This document shows, piece by piece, positions 17,222-28,315 of a stretch of DNA of 64,000 nucleotides. The first letter of the stretch is position 1. Each line of letters opens with the position of its first letter. The notes under the pieces are model-generated. The model made no database searches, was not told where the DNA came from, and worked only from the letters and a program-made list of their open reading frames with translations. This stretch comes from Ensifer sp. LC163 (GTDB lineage: Bacteria > Pseudomonadota > Alphaproteobacteria > Rhizobiales > Rhizobiaceae): the NCBI RefSeq assembly GCF_001695855.1, contig NZ_MBSS01000004.1, forward strand, positions 106,398-170,397, written 5' to 3'. The position numbers and the translations under genes were made by a program.

Positions 17222-18124
17222 TCAGCCCTTGAGGACTTCGACCAGCGTCTTGCCGAGGCGTGCCGGCGACGGCGAGACGCGGATGCCGGCCGATTCCATG
17301 GCGGCGATCTTGTCTTCCGCGCCACCCTTGCCGCCGGAAATGACAGCGCCGGCATGGCCCATGGTGCGGCCGGGAGGAGCCGTGCGGCCGGCGATGAAGC
17401 CGACCATCGGCTTCTTGCGGCCACGCTTGGCTTCGTCTTTCAGGAACTGAGCCGCTTCTTCTTCGGCCGAGCCGCCGATTTCACCGATCATGATGATCGA
17501 CTTCGTCTCGTCGTCGGCGAGGAACATTTCCAGCATGTCGATGAACTCGGTGCCCTTGACCGGGTCGCCGCCGATGCCGACAGCCGTGGTCTGGCCGAGG
17601 CCTTCGTTGGAGGTCTGGAACACCGCTTCATAGGTGAGCGTGCCGGAGCGCGAGAGAACGCCGACCGAACCCTTGCGGAAGATGTTGCCCGGCATGATGC
17701 CGATCTTGCACTCGTTCGGGGTGAGCACGCCCGGGCAGTTCGGGCCGATCAGGCGCGACGACGACTTGTCGAGGCGAGCCTTGACCTTGACCATGTCGGC
17801 AACCGGGATGCCTTCGGTGATGCAGACGATCAACGGGATCTCGGCGTCGATGGCTTCGATGATCGCAGCCGCGGCACCGGCCGGCGGAACATAGATTACC
17901 GAGGCATTGGCGCCGGTGACGTCACGGCCTTCGGCAACCGAAGCGAAGATCGGCAGGCTTTCGCCCTTGGAGCCGGTCCAGGTCTCGCCGCCCTTCTTCG
18001 GGTGGATACCGCCGACCATCTGGGTGCCGTGATAGGCAAGCGCCTGCTCGGTGTGGAAGGTGCCGGTCTTGCCGGTCAGGCCCTGTACGAGAACCTTTGT
18101 GTCTTTGTTGATCAGAATGGACAT
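17222..18124 (-). CDS. sucD: Succinyl-CoA synthetase alpha subunit
   Basis: The 300-aa alpha subunit binds CoA and carries the phosphohistidine of succinyl-CoA synthetase. It shows the N-terminal Rossmann [20 protein letters not shown] in the middle, and the phosphorylated His in [12 protein letters not shown] near residue 246. Its ATG begins 3 bases after the stop of an unrecognised 125-aa gene, which separates it from sucC. In most bacteria sucC and sucD are directly adjacent, so the spacing is unusual while the protein itself looks normal and complete. Confidence 0.96.
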   Translation of the reverse strand: MSILINKDTKVLVQGLTGKTGTFHTEQALAYHGTQMVGGIHPKKGGETWTGSKGESLPIFASVAEGRDVTGANASVIYVPPAGAAAAIIEAIDAEIPLIVCITEGIPVADMVKVKARLDKSSSRLIGPNCPGVLTPNECKIGIMPGNIFRKGSVGVLSRSGTLTYEAVFQTSNEGLGQTTAVGIGGDPVKGTEFIDMLEMFLADDETKSIIMIGEIGGSAEEEAAQFLKDEAKRGRKKPMVGFIAGRTAPPGRTMGHAGAVISGGKGGAEDKIAAMESAGIRVSPSPARLGKTLVEVLKG

Positions 18125-18127
18125 GGA

Positions 18128-18505
18128 TCAGCTTTCCTCTTCCTCGATATCGAGGGAATCGAATTCCTCAAAAGCATCGCGCGACCAGCGGTAGCCTTTG
18201 CCAGACGTTTCCGGCTCAACGAGATGGCTTCGTAGATTTTTGGACCAGTTCGTATGGAACCAGTCGAACTGGCTATCCACCTTGGAGATCCCGAGTTCGC
18301 CCTTCCAGACAAACAAGGTTTCGTCTTTCGACTTTTCCTTGAAGTAGGCCACGGCGTCTTCGTTGTCGGTGAAGTGCGCCCAACGCTCGGCAACCCCGTC
18401 TTCAGGTTCAGGAGACCTGTCCCAGCAAACGAAATAGCACAGATCGAGGTCGGTCTGGCTCGGGCCAAACGGTTGACGCGCGATAGGTTTGCCCTGATCG
18501 GTCAC
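18128..18505 (-). CDS. Unrecognised 125-aa protein between sucC and sucD
   Basis: The GTG at 18505 starts 4 bases after the sucC stop, with AGGGAG (inside the sucC 3' end) nine bases upstream. The stop lies 3 bases before the sucD ATG. The product is soluble, rich in Trp, Phe and acidic residues, with the segment [15 protein letters not shown] in the middle and a very acidic tail ([10 protein letters not shown]). No motif or family is recognised. Three 60-base rows I counted by hand (18121-18180, 18241-18360) are 50% GC, against 65% for a row of sucD (17881-17940), which suggests later acquisition. Translation is supported by the ribosome site and spacing; function is unknown. Confidence 0.78.
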   Translation of the reverse strand: MTDQGKPIARQPFGPSQTDLDLCYFVCWDRSPEPEDGVAERWAHFTDNEDAVAYFKEKSKDETLFVWKGELGISKVDSQFDWFHTNWSKNLRSHLVEPETSGKGYRWSRDAFEEFDSLDIEEEES

Positions 18506-18509
18506 GATG

Positions 18510-19706
<1,197 letters not shown>

Positions 19707-19720
19707 GGTGTTTTTCCTGT

Positions 19721-19809
19721 CTGGAGCATTTTGCAGACAGGTGGGACACCTGTCGTCGCACAAATGCGGCAAAAACAAAGAGGTAGAGCGGATGTAAGCG
19801 TCCGCTCCA
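19721..19809. repeat. GGTTTTCCG-family repeat, diverged copy 3
   Basis: Sits between mdh and sucC. It keeps the family ends GGAGCATTTT and AAAACAAAGAGGTAGAGCG but has lost the GGTTTTCCG core, which is replaced by another inverted repeat (GACAGGTG / CACCTGTC). It closes with the palindrome GAGCGGA / TCCGCTC. Confidence 0.65.
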
Positions 19810-19818
19810 CCGGCGCGA

Positions 19819-20859
<1,041 letters not shown>

Positions 20860-20927
20860 TTAAACGGCAAAAGGTAAAATATCAAACGATACTTTTTGAT
20901 GAAGCAATTTCAATCGGTTAGATCATA

Positions 20928-20953
20928 AAATTCTTACGTAAACGTAAGAATTT
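20928..20953. promoter_or_regulatory. Perfect 26-bp palindrome upstream of mdh
   Basis: Two perfect 12-base arms, AAATTCTTACGT and ACGTAAGAATTT, flank AA. It lies 14 bases past the zapE stop and about 145 bases before mdh. It may be an operator: the core TTACGTAAACGTAA resembles sites of LiuR-type MerR regulators. It may instead be the zapE terminator, since TTTTA follows the stem on the minus strand. The AT-rich stem argues somewhat for an operator. Confidence 0.55.
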
Positions 20954-20967
20954 CCGTCATGCCTGCG

Positions 20968-22122
20968 TCACGAAACAGCACTGTTGGCGGGGTGCGCGGC
21001 GGCGTATTCTTCACTCTGCATCTCGATCAGCCGCGAAACCGTGCGGTCGAATTCGAAGCCTTCGGTACCCTTCTTCTGGGTCAAGAGATCCTGCGGCGCC
21101 GAGGCCGCCGAGGCGAAGAGACGGGCGCCGTTGTCGTAAAGCGTGTCGACCAGAAGAATGAAGCGTTTGGTCTCGTTGCGCATGTGGGGCCCCAGATGCG
21201 GCACGTGATCGACGAAGATCGTCGTGTAGCGCGCGAGGATCGCCAGATAGTCGGCGGCCCCCAGCGGCTGCTGGCAGAGGTCGGCGAAGGTGAAGCGGGC
21301 GCTCTTGCCGGCAGCGACCGGCACAGGGATCTTGCGGCCCTTGCGCGCCACCTCCGCAGCAGCGACCGGTGCGCCGGCCGTCACGCAGTACCAGGCGCGA
21401 TCCATGGCGGCTTCTGCTTCCGCTCCGAGCGGCGACAGCCAGACCGGGCTGCCGTCCGTCTTGGTCAGGCGATAGTCGGTATCCGTATCCAGCGAGATGA
21501 TCTCGGCATTGGCCTTCAGGAGATCGATGAAGGGCAGGAAGAGGCCGCGGTTCAGCCCGTCGCGATAGAGATTGTCAGGCGCCACGTTTGACGTCGCCAC
21601 CAGCACGCAGCCCTTGGCGAACAGCTCGCCAAAAAGGCGGCCAAGGATCATCGCATCGGCGATATCGGTGACCGTAAACTCATCGAAGCAGAGAAGCCGC
21701 GCCTCGCCGAAAAGCTCGGAGGCGACCGGCGGAATCGGATCGGCCTGCTTCGTCTCGCCGTTCTTCAGCTTCTGGCGATGTTTGTAGATCCGCTCGTGCA
21801 CATCGGCCATGAACTCGTGAAAATGCGCCCGGCGCTTGCGCTGGATCGGCACGGCCTCGAAGAACATGTCCATCAGCATGGTCTTGCCGCGGCCGACGCC
21901 GCCGTGGATGTAGAGCCCCTTGACCGGCGGATGATCCTTCTTGCGCGAGGCAAAAAGCCAACCGAGCGCATTGGTCTTGCGCGACGGTCTGCTCGCGAGC
22001 AACTCGGCTGAAAGGTGATCGAATCGCCGGGCGATCGCGAACTGGGCGGGATCGCGTTTGCGCTCGCCGCTCTGAACGAGCGTTTCGAGCTTGCGGTAGA
22101 TGCTGTCGTCAGGATTGAGCAC
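20968..22122 (-). CDS. zapE: Cell division protein ZapE (AFG1-family ATPase)
   Basis: The 384-aa ATPase belongs to the AFG1/LACE1 family, whose bacterial member ZapE acts at the constricting Z-ring. Walker A is HGGVGRGKTMLMD (about residues 74-86), followed by FHEFMADVHERIY and the Walker B region LLCFDEFTVTDIADAM. The C-terminal half contains the family FVDHVPHLGPHMRNETKRF block. It often lies beside mdh or the sdh genes in alphaproteobacteria. It is convergent with nothing here: the next gene downstream, mdh, is on the same strand. Confidence 0.92.
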   Translation of the reverse strand: MLNPDDSIYRKLETLVQSGERKRDPAQFAIARRFDHLSAELLASRPSRKTNALGWLFASRKKDHPPVKGLYIHGGVGRGKTMLMDMFFEAVPIQRKRRAHFHEFMADVHERIYKHRQKLKNGETKQADPIPPVASELFGEARLLCFDEFTVTDIADAMILGRLFGELFAKGCVLVATSNVAPDNLYRDGLNRGLFLPFIDLLKANAEIISLDTDTDYRLTKTDGSPVWLSPLGAEAEAAMDRAWYCVTAGAPVAAAEVARKGRKIPVPVAAGKSARFTFADLCQQPLGAADYLAILARYTTIFVDHVPHLGPHMRNETKRFILLVDTLYDNGARLFASAASAPQDLLTQKKGTEGFEFDRTVSRLIEMQSEEYAAAHPANSAVS

Positions 22123-22144
22123 GTCTCACCCGAGGTGGACCGGA

Positions 22145-22173
22145 AAACAAGAAGCCCGGCGGTAAGCCGGGCT
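22145..22173 (-). terminator. Terminator of the Omp19-like gene
   Basis: A perfect 8-bp stem AGCCCGGC / GCCGGGCT with a five-base loop. On the minus strand it is followed by TTCTTGTTTT. It lies 12 bases after the lipoprotein stop codon and before zapE. Confidence 0.8.
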
Positions 22174-22184
22174 GGACCATGCCA

Positions 22185-22727
22185 TTAGCGGCTGAGGCTG
22201 ACGGGCTGGCCACCGTTGGTCGAGCCGTCGAAGCGCGCATCGGCCGTCTTGTAGAGGCGGGCGATGGCGTTGCCGGTACGGTCCTTCAGGACAACCTGCT
22301 TGCCGGCCACTTCCCAGGAGCCCATCGCCGTCAGCTCGCCGGCGCAGCCACGTGTGCCGCCGCGCGAACCGCTGCCGAGGTTGGTAAGCGTCAGGAACAT
22401 GTCGCAGGAGCTGCCGGCGCTGGAAACGCGCCAGTTGCCGACCATCGATTCCTTGGTCACATCGAGTGCGTTGGTGGCTGCGGCAACCTGCGTGCCGGCT
22501 TGCTGCGCGCCACCCGCTACCGCCGTTCCAGCCGTCGGTGCAGCCGGGAATTGCGACGTGTTGCCAGTGGGATCGGGGAGCTGGTTCGACGAGACCGACG
22601 GCACGGGCTGAGCCTGGAGGGGAGCAGGTGAAGAATCCTGGGAGCTGAAGCCACCCATCGATGTCCGCTGGCATCCGGTCAGCGCAAGCACAACCGCCAG
22701 CCCCGCCGCCGCATGAATAACCCGCAT
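22185..22727 (-). CDS. omp19: Omp19-like outer-membrane lipoprotein, AprI/Inh protease-inhibitor family
   Basis: The 180-aa protein has a lipoprotein signal with lipobox LALTGC (lipidated Cys at residue 19). A Pro/Gln/Ala-rich linker follows, then an AprI/Inh-type beta-barrel domain (about 95-180) with a disulfide pair (SSCDMF / GCAGEL). The end, [15 protein letters not shown], closely matches the end of Brucella Omp19 as I recall it, as do the QFPAAP and GTQVA segments. Omp19 inhibits proteases in Brucella; here inhibition is inferred from family. Start at 22727 has GGGAG at good spacing. Confidence 0.85.
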   Translation of the reverse strand: MRVIHAAAGLAVVLALTGCQRTSMGGFSSQDSSPAPLQAQPVPSVSSNQLPDPTGNTSQFPAAPTAGTAVAGGAQQAGTQVAAATNALDVTKESMVGNWRVSSAGSSCDMFLTLTNLGSGSRGGTRGCAGELTAMGSWEVAGKQVVLKDRTGNAIARLYKTADARFDGSTNGGQPVSLSR

Positions 22728-23058
22728 ATCTTTACTCCCGATGTGTTCCGCGAACCATGATGCAACGCGATAATATAGGCCGAAATACAGCAAATCCACC
22801 TGTCAAATCAAGGGACGACGATTCATGGAGACCTGTTGCAGGATTGAAACGTCCGCGCGAACGGGACAATCGCGAATTCTTGCCCGGCCGCGTGTTGCTT
22901 CGGGTGACCGAAATGACCGTCTTGCGCCGGCACAATCAACGATTGTCGGATGGGCCGACTGGGCCGTTTGAGGACGCTTCCTCGCTCCAGCGAGAGGAAA
23001 CGCAAGCGGCGGGCACAGGGCCCGCCGCGATATGCGATAACTCTTAAAGAGCCTCGGA
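22728..23058. other. 331-base intergenic region between sdhB and the lipoprotein gene
   Basis: Holds the promoter side of the Omp19-like gene and the 3' side of sdhB. Small open frames on both strands lack ribosome sites and sensible composition. The only clear structure is the GC-rich hairpin at 23006-23028. Confidence 0.6.
23006..23028 (-). terminator. Hairpin after sdhB, probable terminator of the sdh operon
   Basis: A perfect 9-bp stem GCGGCGGGC / GCCCGCCGC with a five-base loop, 30 bases after the sdhB stop. The tail TTGCGTTTCC is only weakly T-rich. Confidence 0.6.
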
Positions 23059-23838
23059 TCAGACCCGACGCTCGACCAGCATCTTCTTGATCTCGCCAAT
23101 CGCCTTGGCCGGGTTGAGGCCCTTCGGACAGGCCTGGGCGCAATTCATGATCGTGTGGCAGCGATAGAGGCGGAACGGATCCTCGAGATTGTCGAGACGT
23201 TCACCCGTCGCCTCGTCGCGGCTGTCGATCAGCCAGCGATAGGCCTGCAGCAGAACCGCCGGACCGAGGTAACGGTCGCCGTTCCACCAATAGCTCGGAC
23301 AGGAGGTCGAGCAGCAGGCGCAGAGAATGCATTCGTAGAGGCCGTCGAGCTTGAGGCGGTCCTCGTGGCTCTGCTTCCATTCCTTGGCCGGCGTCGGCGT
23401 CACCGTCTTCAGCCACGGCTCGATCGAGCGGTGCTGGGCATAGAAGTGGGTGAGGTCCGGCACCAGGTCCTTGACGACGGGCATGTGCGGCAGCGGATAG
23501 ACCTTTACCGCACCCTTCACCTCGTCCATGCCCTTGGTGCAGGCCAGCGTGTTGGTACCGTCGATGTTCATCGCGCAGGAGCCGCAGATGCCTTCGCGGC
23601 AGGAGCGGCGCAGCGTCAGCGTCGGGTCGATCTTGTTCTTGATGTAGAGCAGACCGTCGAGCACCATCGGGCCACAATCGTCGATATCGATATAGAAGGT
23701 ATCGATGCGCGGATTGTTGCCGTCATCAGGGTTCCAGCGGTAGATGCGGTATTCGCGAACATTGGTCGCGCCTTCCGGCTTCGGCCAGACCTTGCCTTCG
23801 GTCATCTGCGAGTTCTTGGGGAGAGCGAGTTCAACCAT
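23059..23838 (-). CDS. sdhB: Succinate dehydrogenase iron-sulfur subunit
   Basis: The 259-aa subunit carries electrons from FAD in SdhA to quinone. The N-terminal ferredoxin domain has the [2Fe-2S] cluster ligands in [12 protein letters not shown] and ACTKG. The C-terminal domain has the cluster Cys of [17 protein letters not shown] and [13 protein letters not shown] for [4Fe-4S] and [3Fe-4S]. It follows sdhA by 18 bases. It is the last gene of the sdhCDAB operon. All expected Cys are present. Confidence 0.97.
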   Translation of the reverse strand: MVELALPKNSQMTEGKVWPKPEGATNVREYRIYRWNPDDGNNPRIDTFYIDIDDCGPMVLDGLLYIKNKIDPTLTLRRSCREGICGSCAMNIDGTNTLACTKGMDEVKGAVKVYPLPHMPVVKDLVPDLTHFYAQHRSIEPWLKTVTPTPAKEWKQSHEDRLKLDGLYECILCACCSTSCPSYWWNGDRYLGPAVLLQAYRWLIDSRDEATGERLDNLEDPFRLYRCHTIMNCAQACPKGLNPAKAIGEIKKMLVERRV

Positions 23839-23856
23839 GTGCCTTATTCCTCAAGA

Positions 23857-25698
23857 TCAGTAGACGCGGGCCTTGGGCTCGATCTTTTTCGGATCGATGC
23901 CTTCGGCGATCAGGTCGGTGTGAACCGGGCGATAGTCGAGCTTGACGTCGCCAGCCTCGTTGACCCAGGCGAGCGTGTGCTTGCGCCAGTTGACGTCGTC
24001 GCGGCCGCCAAGCGCCCCGCCGGTGTAGTCTTCGCGGGCGTGCGAGCCACGGCTCTCCTTGCGCGCTTCGGCGCCGTAGATCGTGGTGATGGCGTTGGCC
24101 ATCAGGTTCTGCAGCTCCAGCGTCTCGACGAGGTCGGAGTTCCAGATCATCGAGCGGTCGGTGACCTTGACGTCGGGCAGTTCCTGCCAGATCGCCGAGA
24201 TACGCTTGCAGCCCGATTCCAGCGACTCCTGCGTGCGGAACACGGCGGCGTCTTCCTGCATGGCGCGCTGCATCTTTTCGCGCAGCACCGCCGTCGGTGT
24301 GCCGCCATTGGCATGACGCTGGGCGTCGAAGCGGGCCATGATCTTGTCGCAGGCGGCAACGTTGAGCGCCGGCACCGCCTCGTTGCGGTCGATGACCTGG
24401 CCGGCGCGGATGGCAGCGGCGCGGCCGAAGACCACCAGGTCGATCAGCGAGTTGGAGCCGAGACGGTTGGCACCGTGCACCGAAGCGCAGCCGGCTTCAC
24501 CCACGGCCATCAGGCCGGGCGCGATGCGCTCGGGGTTCTGGCTGTCGGCGTTGAGCACTTCGCCCCAGTAGTTGGTCGGCACGCCGCCCATGTTGTAGTG
24601 CACGGTCGGCAGGACCGGGATCGGCTCGCGGGTCACGTCGACGCCGGCAAAGATCTTCGCCGATTCCGAGATGCCGGGCAGGCGCTCGTGCAGCACGGCC
24701 GGATCGAGATGGTCGAGATGCAGGAAGATGTGGTCCTTGTTCTTGCCGACGCCGCGGCCTTCGCGGATTTCCATCGTCATGCAGCGCGAAACGACGTCGC
24801 GCGACGCAAGGTCCTTGGCCGACGGCGCATAGCGCTCCATGAAACGCTCGCCTTCGGAATTGACGAGATAACCGCCTTCGCCGCGCGCACCTTCGGTGAT
24901 CAGGCAGCCTGCGCCATAGATGCCGGTCGGGTGGAACTGGACGAATTCCATGTCCTGCAGCGGCAGGCCGGCGCGGGCGATCATGCCGCCGCCGTCGCCG
25001 GTGCAGGTGTGCGCCGAGGTTGCCGAGAAATAGGAGCGGCCGTAACCACCGGTCGCAAGCACCACCATCTTGGCGGAGAAGCGATGGATGGTGCCGTCGT
25101 CGAGGTTCCAGGCGACGACGCCGGTGCAGCGGCCATCATCCGACATGATCAGGTCGAGCGCGAAATACTCGATGAAGAACTCGGCGTTGTTGCGGAGCGC
25201 CTGGCCGTAAAGCGTGTGCAGGATGGCGTGACCGGTGCGGTCGGCCGCAGCACAGGTGCGCTGCACCGGCGGGCCTTCGCCATAGTTCTGCATGTGGCCG
25301 CCGAACGGCCGCTGGTAGATCTTGCCTTCCTCGTTGCGCGAGAACGGCACGCCGTAATGCTCGAGCTCATAGACCGCCTTCGGCGCTTCCATGGCGAGAT
25401 ACTGCATGGCGTCGACGTCGCCGAGCCAGTCGGAGCCCTTGACTGTGTCGTAGAGGTGCCACTGCCAGCTGTCCGGCGTCATGTTCTGCAGCGAGGCGGC
25501 GATGCCGCCCTGGGCCGCGACGGTGTGCGAACGGGTCGGGAAGACCTTGGTGATGCAGGCCGTCTTCAGGCCCTGCTCCGCCATGCCGAGCGTGGCGCGC
25601 AGACCGGCACCGCCGGCGCCGACGACGACGACGTCGAAGGCGTGATCGACATACTGATAGGCCTTGCCGTTTGCAGCGGGTGAACTGATCGATGCCAT
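23857..25698 (-). CDS. sdhA: Succinate dehydrogenase flavoprotein subunit
   Basis: The 613-aa subunit oxidises succinate to fumarate at a covalently bound FAD on the inner membrane. It shows [12 protein letters not shown] (FAD), the flavinylated His in [14 protein letters not shown], the catalytic Arg region [10 protein letters not shown], and the C-terminal HRIF-type block SHAREDY. The ATG at 25698 gives [22 protein letters not shown]. It follows sdhD by 7 bases. Complete, with normal length. Confidence 0.97.
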   Translation of the reverse strand: MASISSPAANGKAYQYVDHAFDVVVVGAGGAGLRATLGMAEQGLKTACITKVFPTRSHTVAAQGGIAASLQNMTPDSWQWHLYDTVKGSDWLGDVDAMQYLAMEAPKAVYELEHYGVPFSRNEEGKIYQRPFGGHMQNYGEGPPVQRTCAAADRTGHAILHTLYGQALRNNAEFFIEYFALDLIMSDDGRCTGVVAWNLDDGTIHRFSAKMVVLATGGYGRSYFSATSAHTCTGDGGGMIARAGLPLQDMEFVQFHPTGIYGAGCLITEGARGEGGYLVNSEGERFMERYAPSAKDLASRDVVSRCMTMEIREGRGVGKNKDHIFLHLDHLDPAVLHERLPGISESAKIFAGVDVTREPIPVLPTVHYNMGGVPTNYWGEVLNADSQNPERIAPGLMAVGEAGCASVHGANRLGSNSLIDLVVFGRAAAIRAGQVIDRNEAVPALNVAACDKIMARFDAQRHANGGTPTAVLREKMQRAMQEDAAVFRTQESLESGCKRISAIWQELPDVKVTDRSMIWNSDLVETLELQNLMANAITTIYGAEARKESRGSHAREDYTGGALGGRDDVNWRKHTLAWVNEAGDVKLDYRPVHTDLIAEGIDPKKIEPKARVY

Positions 25699-25705
25699 GA
25701 CGAAA

Positions 25706-26086
25706 TTACCCTGCAAAAGCGATCTTCAGGATGGCGAAAAGACAGAGTCCGCCAACCGCGATCGCGAAAAATGTGTTGAGCATGAGAAGGGCGATCTTCG
25801 CGCCCTCGCCGTGCACGTAGTCCTCGATGATCACCTGCATGCCGAGCTTCATGTGGATCAGGCCCGAAAGCAGGACCAGTCCCATGACGACGGCGACGAA
25901 GGGGTTCGAAAGCGCTGCGACGACGTCCGCGTAGGGAGCGCCGGCATAACGACCGAGGAAGATGACGAAGAAGATCAGCAGCGGCACGTTGGCGACCGCC
26001 GTGACGCGCTGGCGCCAGAAGTGATCGGTGCCTTCCTTGGCGGAGCCGTAGCCGCGGACCTTGCTGAGAGGTGTGCGCATGTTCAT
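25706..26086 (-). CDS. sdhD: Succinate dehydrogenase membrane anchor subunit
   Basis: The 126-aa inner-membrane protein has three hydrophobic helices (about residues 30-50, 58-78 and 95-120), the usual SdhD layout. The second helix segment [17 protein letters not shown] carries the His that may ligate heme b, and the DY pair follows as in other SdhD proteins. It sits between sdhC and sdhA, 12 and 7 bases away. The ATG at 26080 is an alternative start two codons in. Confidence 0.92.
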   Translation of the reverse strand: MNMRTPLSKVRGYGSAKEGTDHFWRQRVTAVANVPLLIFFVIFLGRYAGAPYADVVAALSNPFVAVVMGLVLLSGLIHMKLGMQVIIEDYVHGEGAKIALLMLNTFFAIAVGGLCLFAILKIAFAG

Positions 26087-26098
26087 GGTCTTGTCCCC

Positions 26099-26494
26099 TC
26101 AGTACCGCACGAGATAGCCGACCACCCAGATCAGCACGGTGAGCGCCACCGACCCGACGATCGTCGCCTTGGCCACCTTCGTGGCAAAATGCTTCTCGTA
26201 GCCATAGCCGAGGTCCCACATGAAGTGGCGCAGGCCGCCGAGCATATGATGCACCAGGGCCCAGGTGTAGCCGAAGAGCACCAGCTTGCCGAGGAGCGTG
26301 CCGAACAGCCAGCTGACCCAGTCATAATATGCTTCGCCGGACGCGGCGGCGATCAACCACCAGGCCACGAGGATGGTGCCGAAATAGAGCGCGCCGCCGG
26401 TAATGCGGTGCACAATGGACATCACCATTGTCGGGATTGGTTTATAGATTTGAAGATGCGGCGACAGCGGCCGGCTTCTTGTGACATCCGTCAT
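26099..26494 (-). CDS. sdhC: Succinate dehydrogenase cytochrome b556 subunit
   Basis: The 131-aa subunit anchors the complex and, with SdhD, binds heme b and quinone. It has the RPLSPHLQIYKP N-terminal signature and SIVHRITGGALYFG (quinone-site Ser/Arg region). HHMLGGLRHFMWD follows, with the heme-ligand His, before the third helix. Three membrane helices are seen. It is the first gene of sdhCDAB; its promoter lies in the 306-base gap upstream, shared with a divergent gene. Confidence 0.95.
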   Translation of the reverse strand: MTDVTRSRPLSPHLQIYKPIPTMVMSIVHRITGGALYFGTILVAWWLIAAASGEAYYDWVSWLFGTLLGKLVLFGYTWALVHHMLGGLRHFMWDLGYGYEKHFATKVAKATIVGSVALTVLIWVVGYLVRY

Positions 26495-26800
26495 CGGAAC
26501 CTCACGGAAATGCCCGGATTTACGCCCAAAAAGTGGACGATTTTAGTCCGGTATCGCACCTGATTGTGCGCAATTCAGTCCTTCGGACCTTTAATCACCA
26601 TATTGCTTAACGACAAGTGTGTTTGCAGTGCAAAATCAATTTAATCGATTAGACGAAAAGCGGCATTTTCAGGTCCGACCGAGACACCGCGCCCGATTAA
26701 CGATACGCACGAAAAACACAACCAAATCCGTGACTTTCCGGCGAAATTGCCCCAGAGTGGACTTAACGATTTGTTAAGCGTTTTGCGGAGGGCGGACAGA
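26495..26800. promoter_or_regulatory. 306-base divergent region between sdhC and a secreted-protein gene
   Basis: Must hold the sdhCDAB promoter on the minus strand and that of the 26801 gene on the plus strand. It is AT-richer than the flanks (for example TTTAATCGATTAGACG near 26640). It has a small inverted repeat CTTAAC / GTTAAG (26762-26778) just before the secreted-protein gene. I cannot assign promoter boxes with confidence. Confidence 0.5.
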
Positions 26801-27454
26801 ATGACTCTGTTGCGAGCAATCCATGCGACCAAAGTTTTAGCACTTGCCGGCCTCCTTGTCGCCACTGCCTGCCTGCCGGTCAGGGCAGGAGACTGGGGCG
26901 GGCCGCCGGAAGTGCAGACGCGCAGCCGGCATATCCGGCTGCATTCGCATCGCTCCTTTACCCGCCACCAGTTCGAGCGCATGGGTTATCGCACAACGTA
27001 CGGCCGCAATCAGGTACCGCGCAACGATTGGACTGCCCAGAATGGACCGCCGGAAGTCGAGACCCGCGGCCGTCATATCCGCCTTCCCCGATACCGCCCA
27101 TATGATAGGCACTATACCGAGCGGCGGCACTACCGCGACGGCTGGGGGCGTGACCAGGCAATGCGCAACATCTGGACATCAGGCGACCGCTACGATTATC
27201 GCCCGGATATCTACGGCGGCTATGGCTTGCCCGACACGATCGGCAGCATCGGCACCTATGTCGGCGGCATTTCAGCCTATAGGGATCCGGGCAACGGCAT
27301 CTATTTCAGCCAGGAAGGCAACTACCGCTACTATGACGACGGTCAGTTTGCGCCGCCGCAGCCGGTGAAGCGCGCAAAGATCATCGTCGTGTCGCCGAAA
27401 ACGTTCAACCGCTCCTGCGCCTGGGAACATGGCGTCTGCGTGATCCGGCGGTAG
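26801..27454 (+). CDS. Secreted protein with an internal 48-residue duplication
   Basis: The 217-aa product has a signal peptide (hydrophobic residues 11-27, cleavage likely after PVRAG). Residues 34-81 and 82-129 are two exact-length repeats that align without gaps; 26 of 48 positions are identical by my count. Both start GPPEV and contain RHIRL, RH, ER, YR, GR, RN and WT in register. A Tyr/Gly-rich middle and a basic tail with two Cys (SCAWEHGVC) follow. ATG at 26801 has GGAGGGCGG upstream. I do not recognise a family; the rich Arg and Tyr content suggests an envelope-binding or structural role. Confidence 0.78.
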   Translation: MTLLRAIHATKVLALAGLLVATACLPVRAGDWGGPPEVQTRSRHIRLHSHRSFTRHQFERMGYRTTYGRNQVPRNDWTAQNGPPEVETRGRHIRLPRYRPYDRHYTERRHYRDGWGRDQAMRNIWTSGDRYDYRPDIYGGYGLPDTIGSIGTYVGGISAYRDPGNGIYFSQEGNYRYYDDGQFAPPQPVKRAKIIVVSPKTFNRSCAWEHGVCVIRR

Positions 27455-27577
27455 CTTTGTGACAAGCTGAGCGAAGGCCTTGAACGCCACTCATCGATGA
27501 CAGCCGGGCGGAATCGCGTTCAACGCCCAACAACCGGTGCACGCCTTCGATCGAAGGCCGATCGCAAGAACCACCCG

Positions 27578-28261
27578 TCAATCCTGAACCACCGCAGGCG
27601 CGGGCGCGCCGAACCGCCAGACCGTCGTGCGCTTGACCTCGCTGTCTTCAAGCGCCCTTGTGACCGGCACCTCGTAGGTCGCCAGCGCGGTCATCCTGTC
27701 GCGCGGACAATAGGCGCGACCGGGATCGCCGACGATAACCGTCGCACCGCCGGAAACGAGCGCCGTGAACCACGGCAGCAGGCGCTCGGCAAAGGACTTG
27801 TCGTAGAAGACGTCGCCGGCAAGGTAGATGTCGGCGGCCAGGTCGCGGCCGGTGATATCCTCCGCAGTATAGGCAATCTCGACGCCGTTGAGGTCGGCAT
27901 TGAGCCGCACCGCCGTCTCGGCCCAGGGATCGATATCGGCGGCAAGCACCGAAGCCGCACCGGCCTTCATCGCGGCGATGGCGACCAGCCCGGAACCCGA
28001 GGCGAAGTCGACGACACGCCGGCCGCGCACCACCTCCGGATGATCGATGATATAACGCGCCAGCCCCTGGCCGCCGGCCCAGGCAAAGGCCCAGAACGGC
28101 GGCGGCAGACCGATTTCCTCCAGTTCCTCCTCCGTTTTCAGCCAGAGCTCGTGCGCTTCCGTCGCCAGATGCAGCCGGATTTCCGGCACATGCGGCGGCG
28201 ACAGAACGCCGGTATTGGCGCGGATGAAGCTTTCGGGATCGGTCTTCAAGAAACGCTCCAA
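27578..28261 (-). CDS. METTL20-type protein-lysine methyltransferase (predicted)
   Basis: The 227-aa SAM-dependent enzyme shows PFWAFAWAGGQGLARY, the SAM-binding VVDFASGSGLVAIAA (motif I), an acidic ADIDPWA end of strand 2, and GDVFYD with IVGDPGR later. This order and wording match the ETF-beta lysine methyltransferase family (COG3897). The Agrobacterium member of this family is known to methylate ETF-beta and ribosomal protein L7/L12, so the same targets are likely but inferred. It is the last gene of the minus-strand tsaD-gpsA-YciI-EVE group, after a repeat. Confidence 0.8.
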   Translation of the reverse strand: MERFLKTDPESFIRANTGVLSPPHVPEIRLHLATEAHELWLKTEEELEEIGLPPPFWAFAWAGGQGLARYIIDHPEVVRGRRVVDFASGSGLVAIAAMKAGAASVLAADIDPWAETAVRLNADLNGVEIAYTAEDITGRDLAADIYLAGDVFYDKSFAERLLPWFTALVSGGATVIVGDPGRAYCPRDRMTALATYEVPVTRALEDSEVKRTTVWRFGAPAPAVVQD

Positions 28262-28312
28262 GCGTGATCCGAAAAGTGGGAACCGATTTTCGGATAAATC
28301 ACGCGGAAAACA
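28261..28312. repeat. GGTTTTCCG-family repeat, copy 4
   Basis: Palindrome GCGTGATCCGAAAAGTGGGA / CGATTTTCGG..ATCACGC; core GGAACCGATTTTCGG. It separates the EVE gene from the methyltransferase and abuts both. Confidence 0.75.
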
Positions 28313-28315
28313 AAG

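Noticed and set aside
23155..25683. An 842-codon frame antisense to sdhA and sdhB
   Set aside because: Shadow frame of two enzymes with intact catalytic motifs; no ribosome site, no family pattern.
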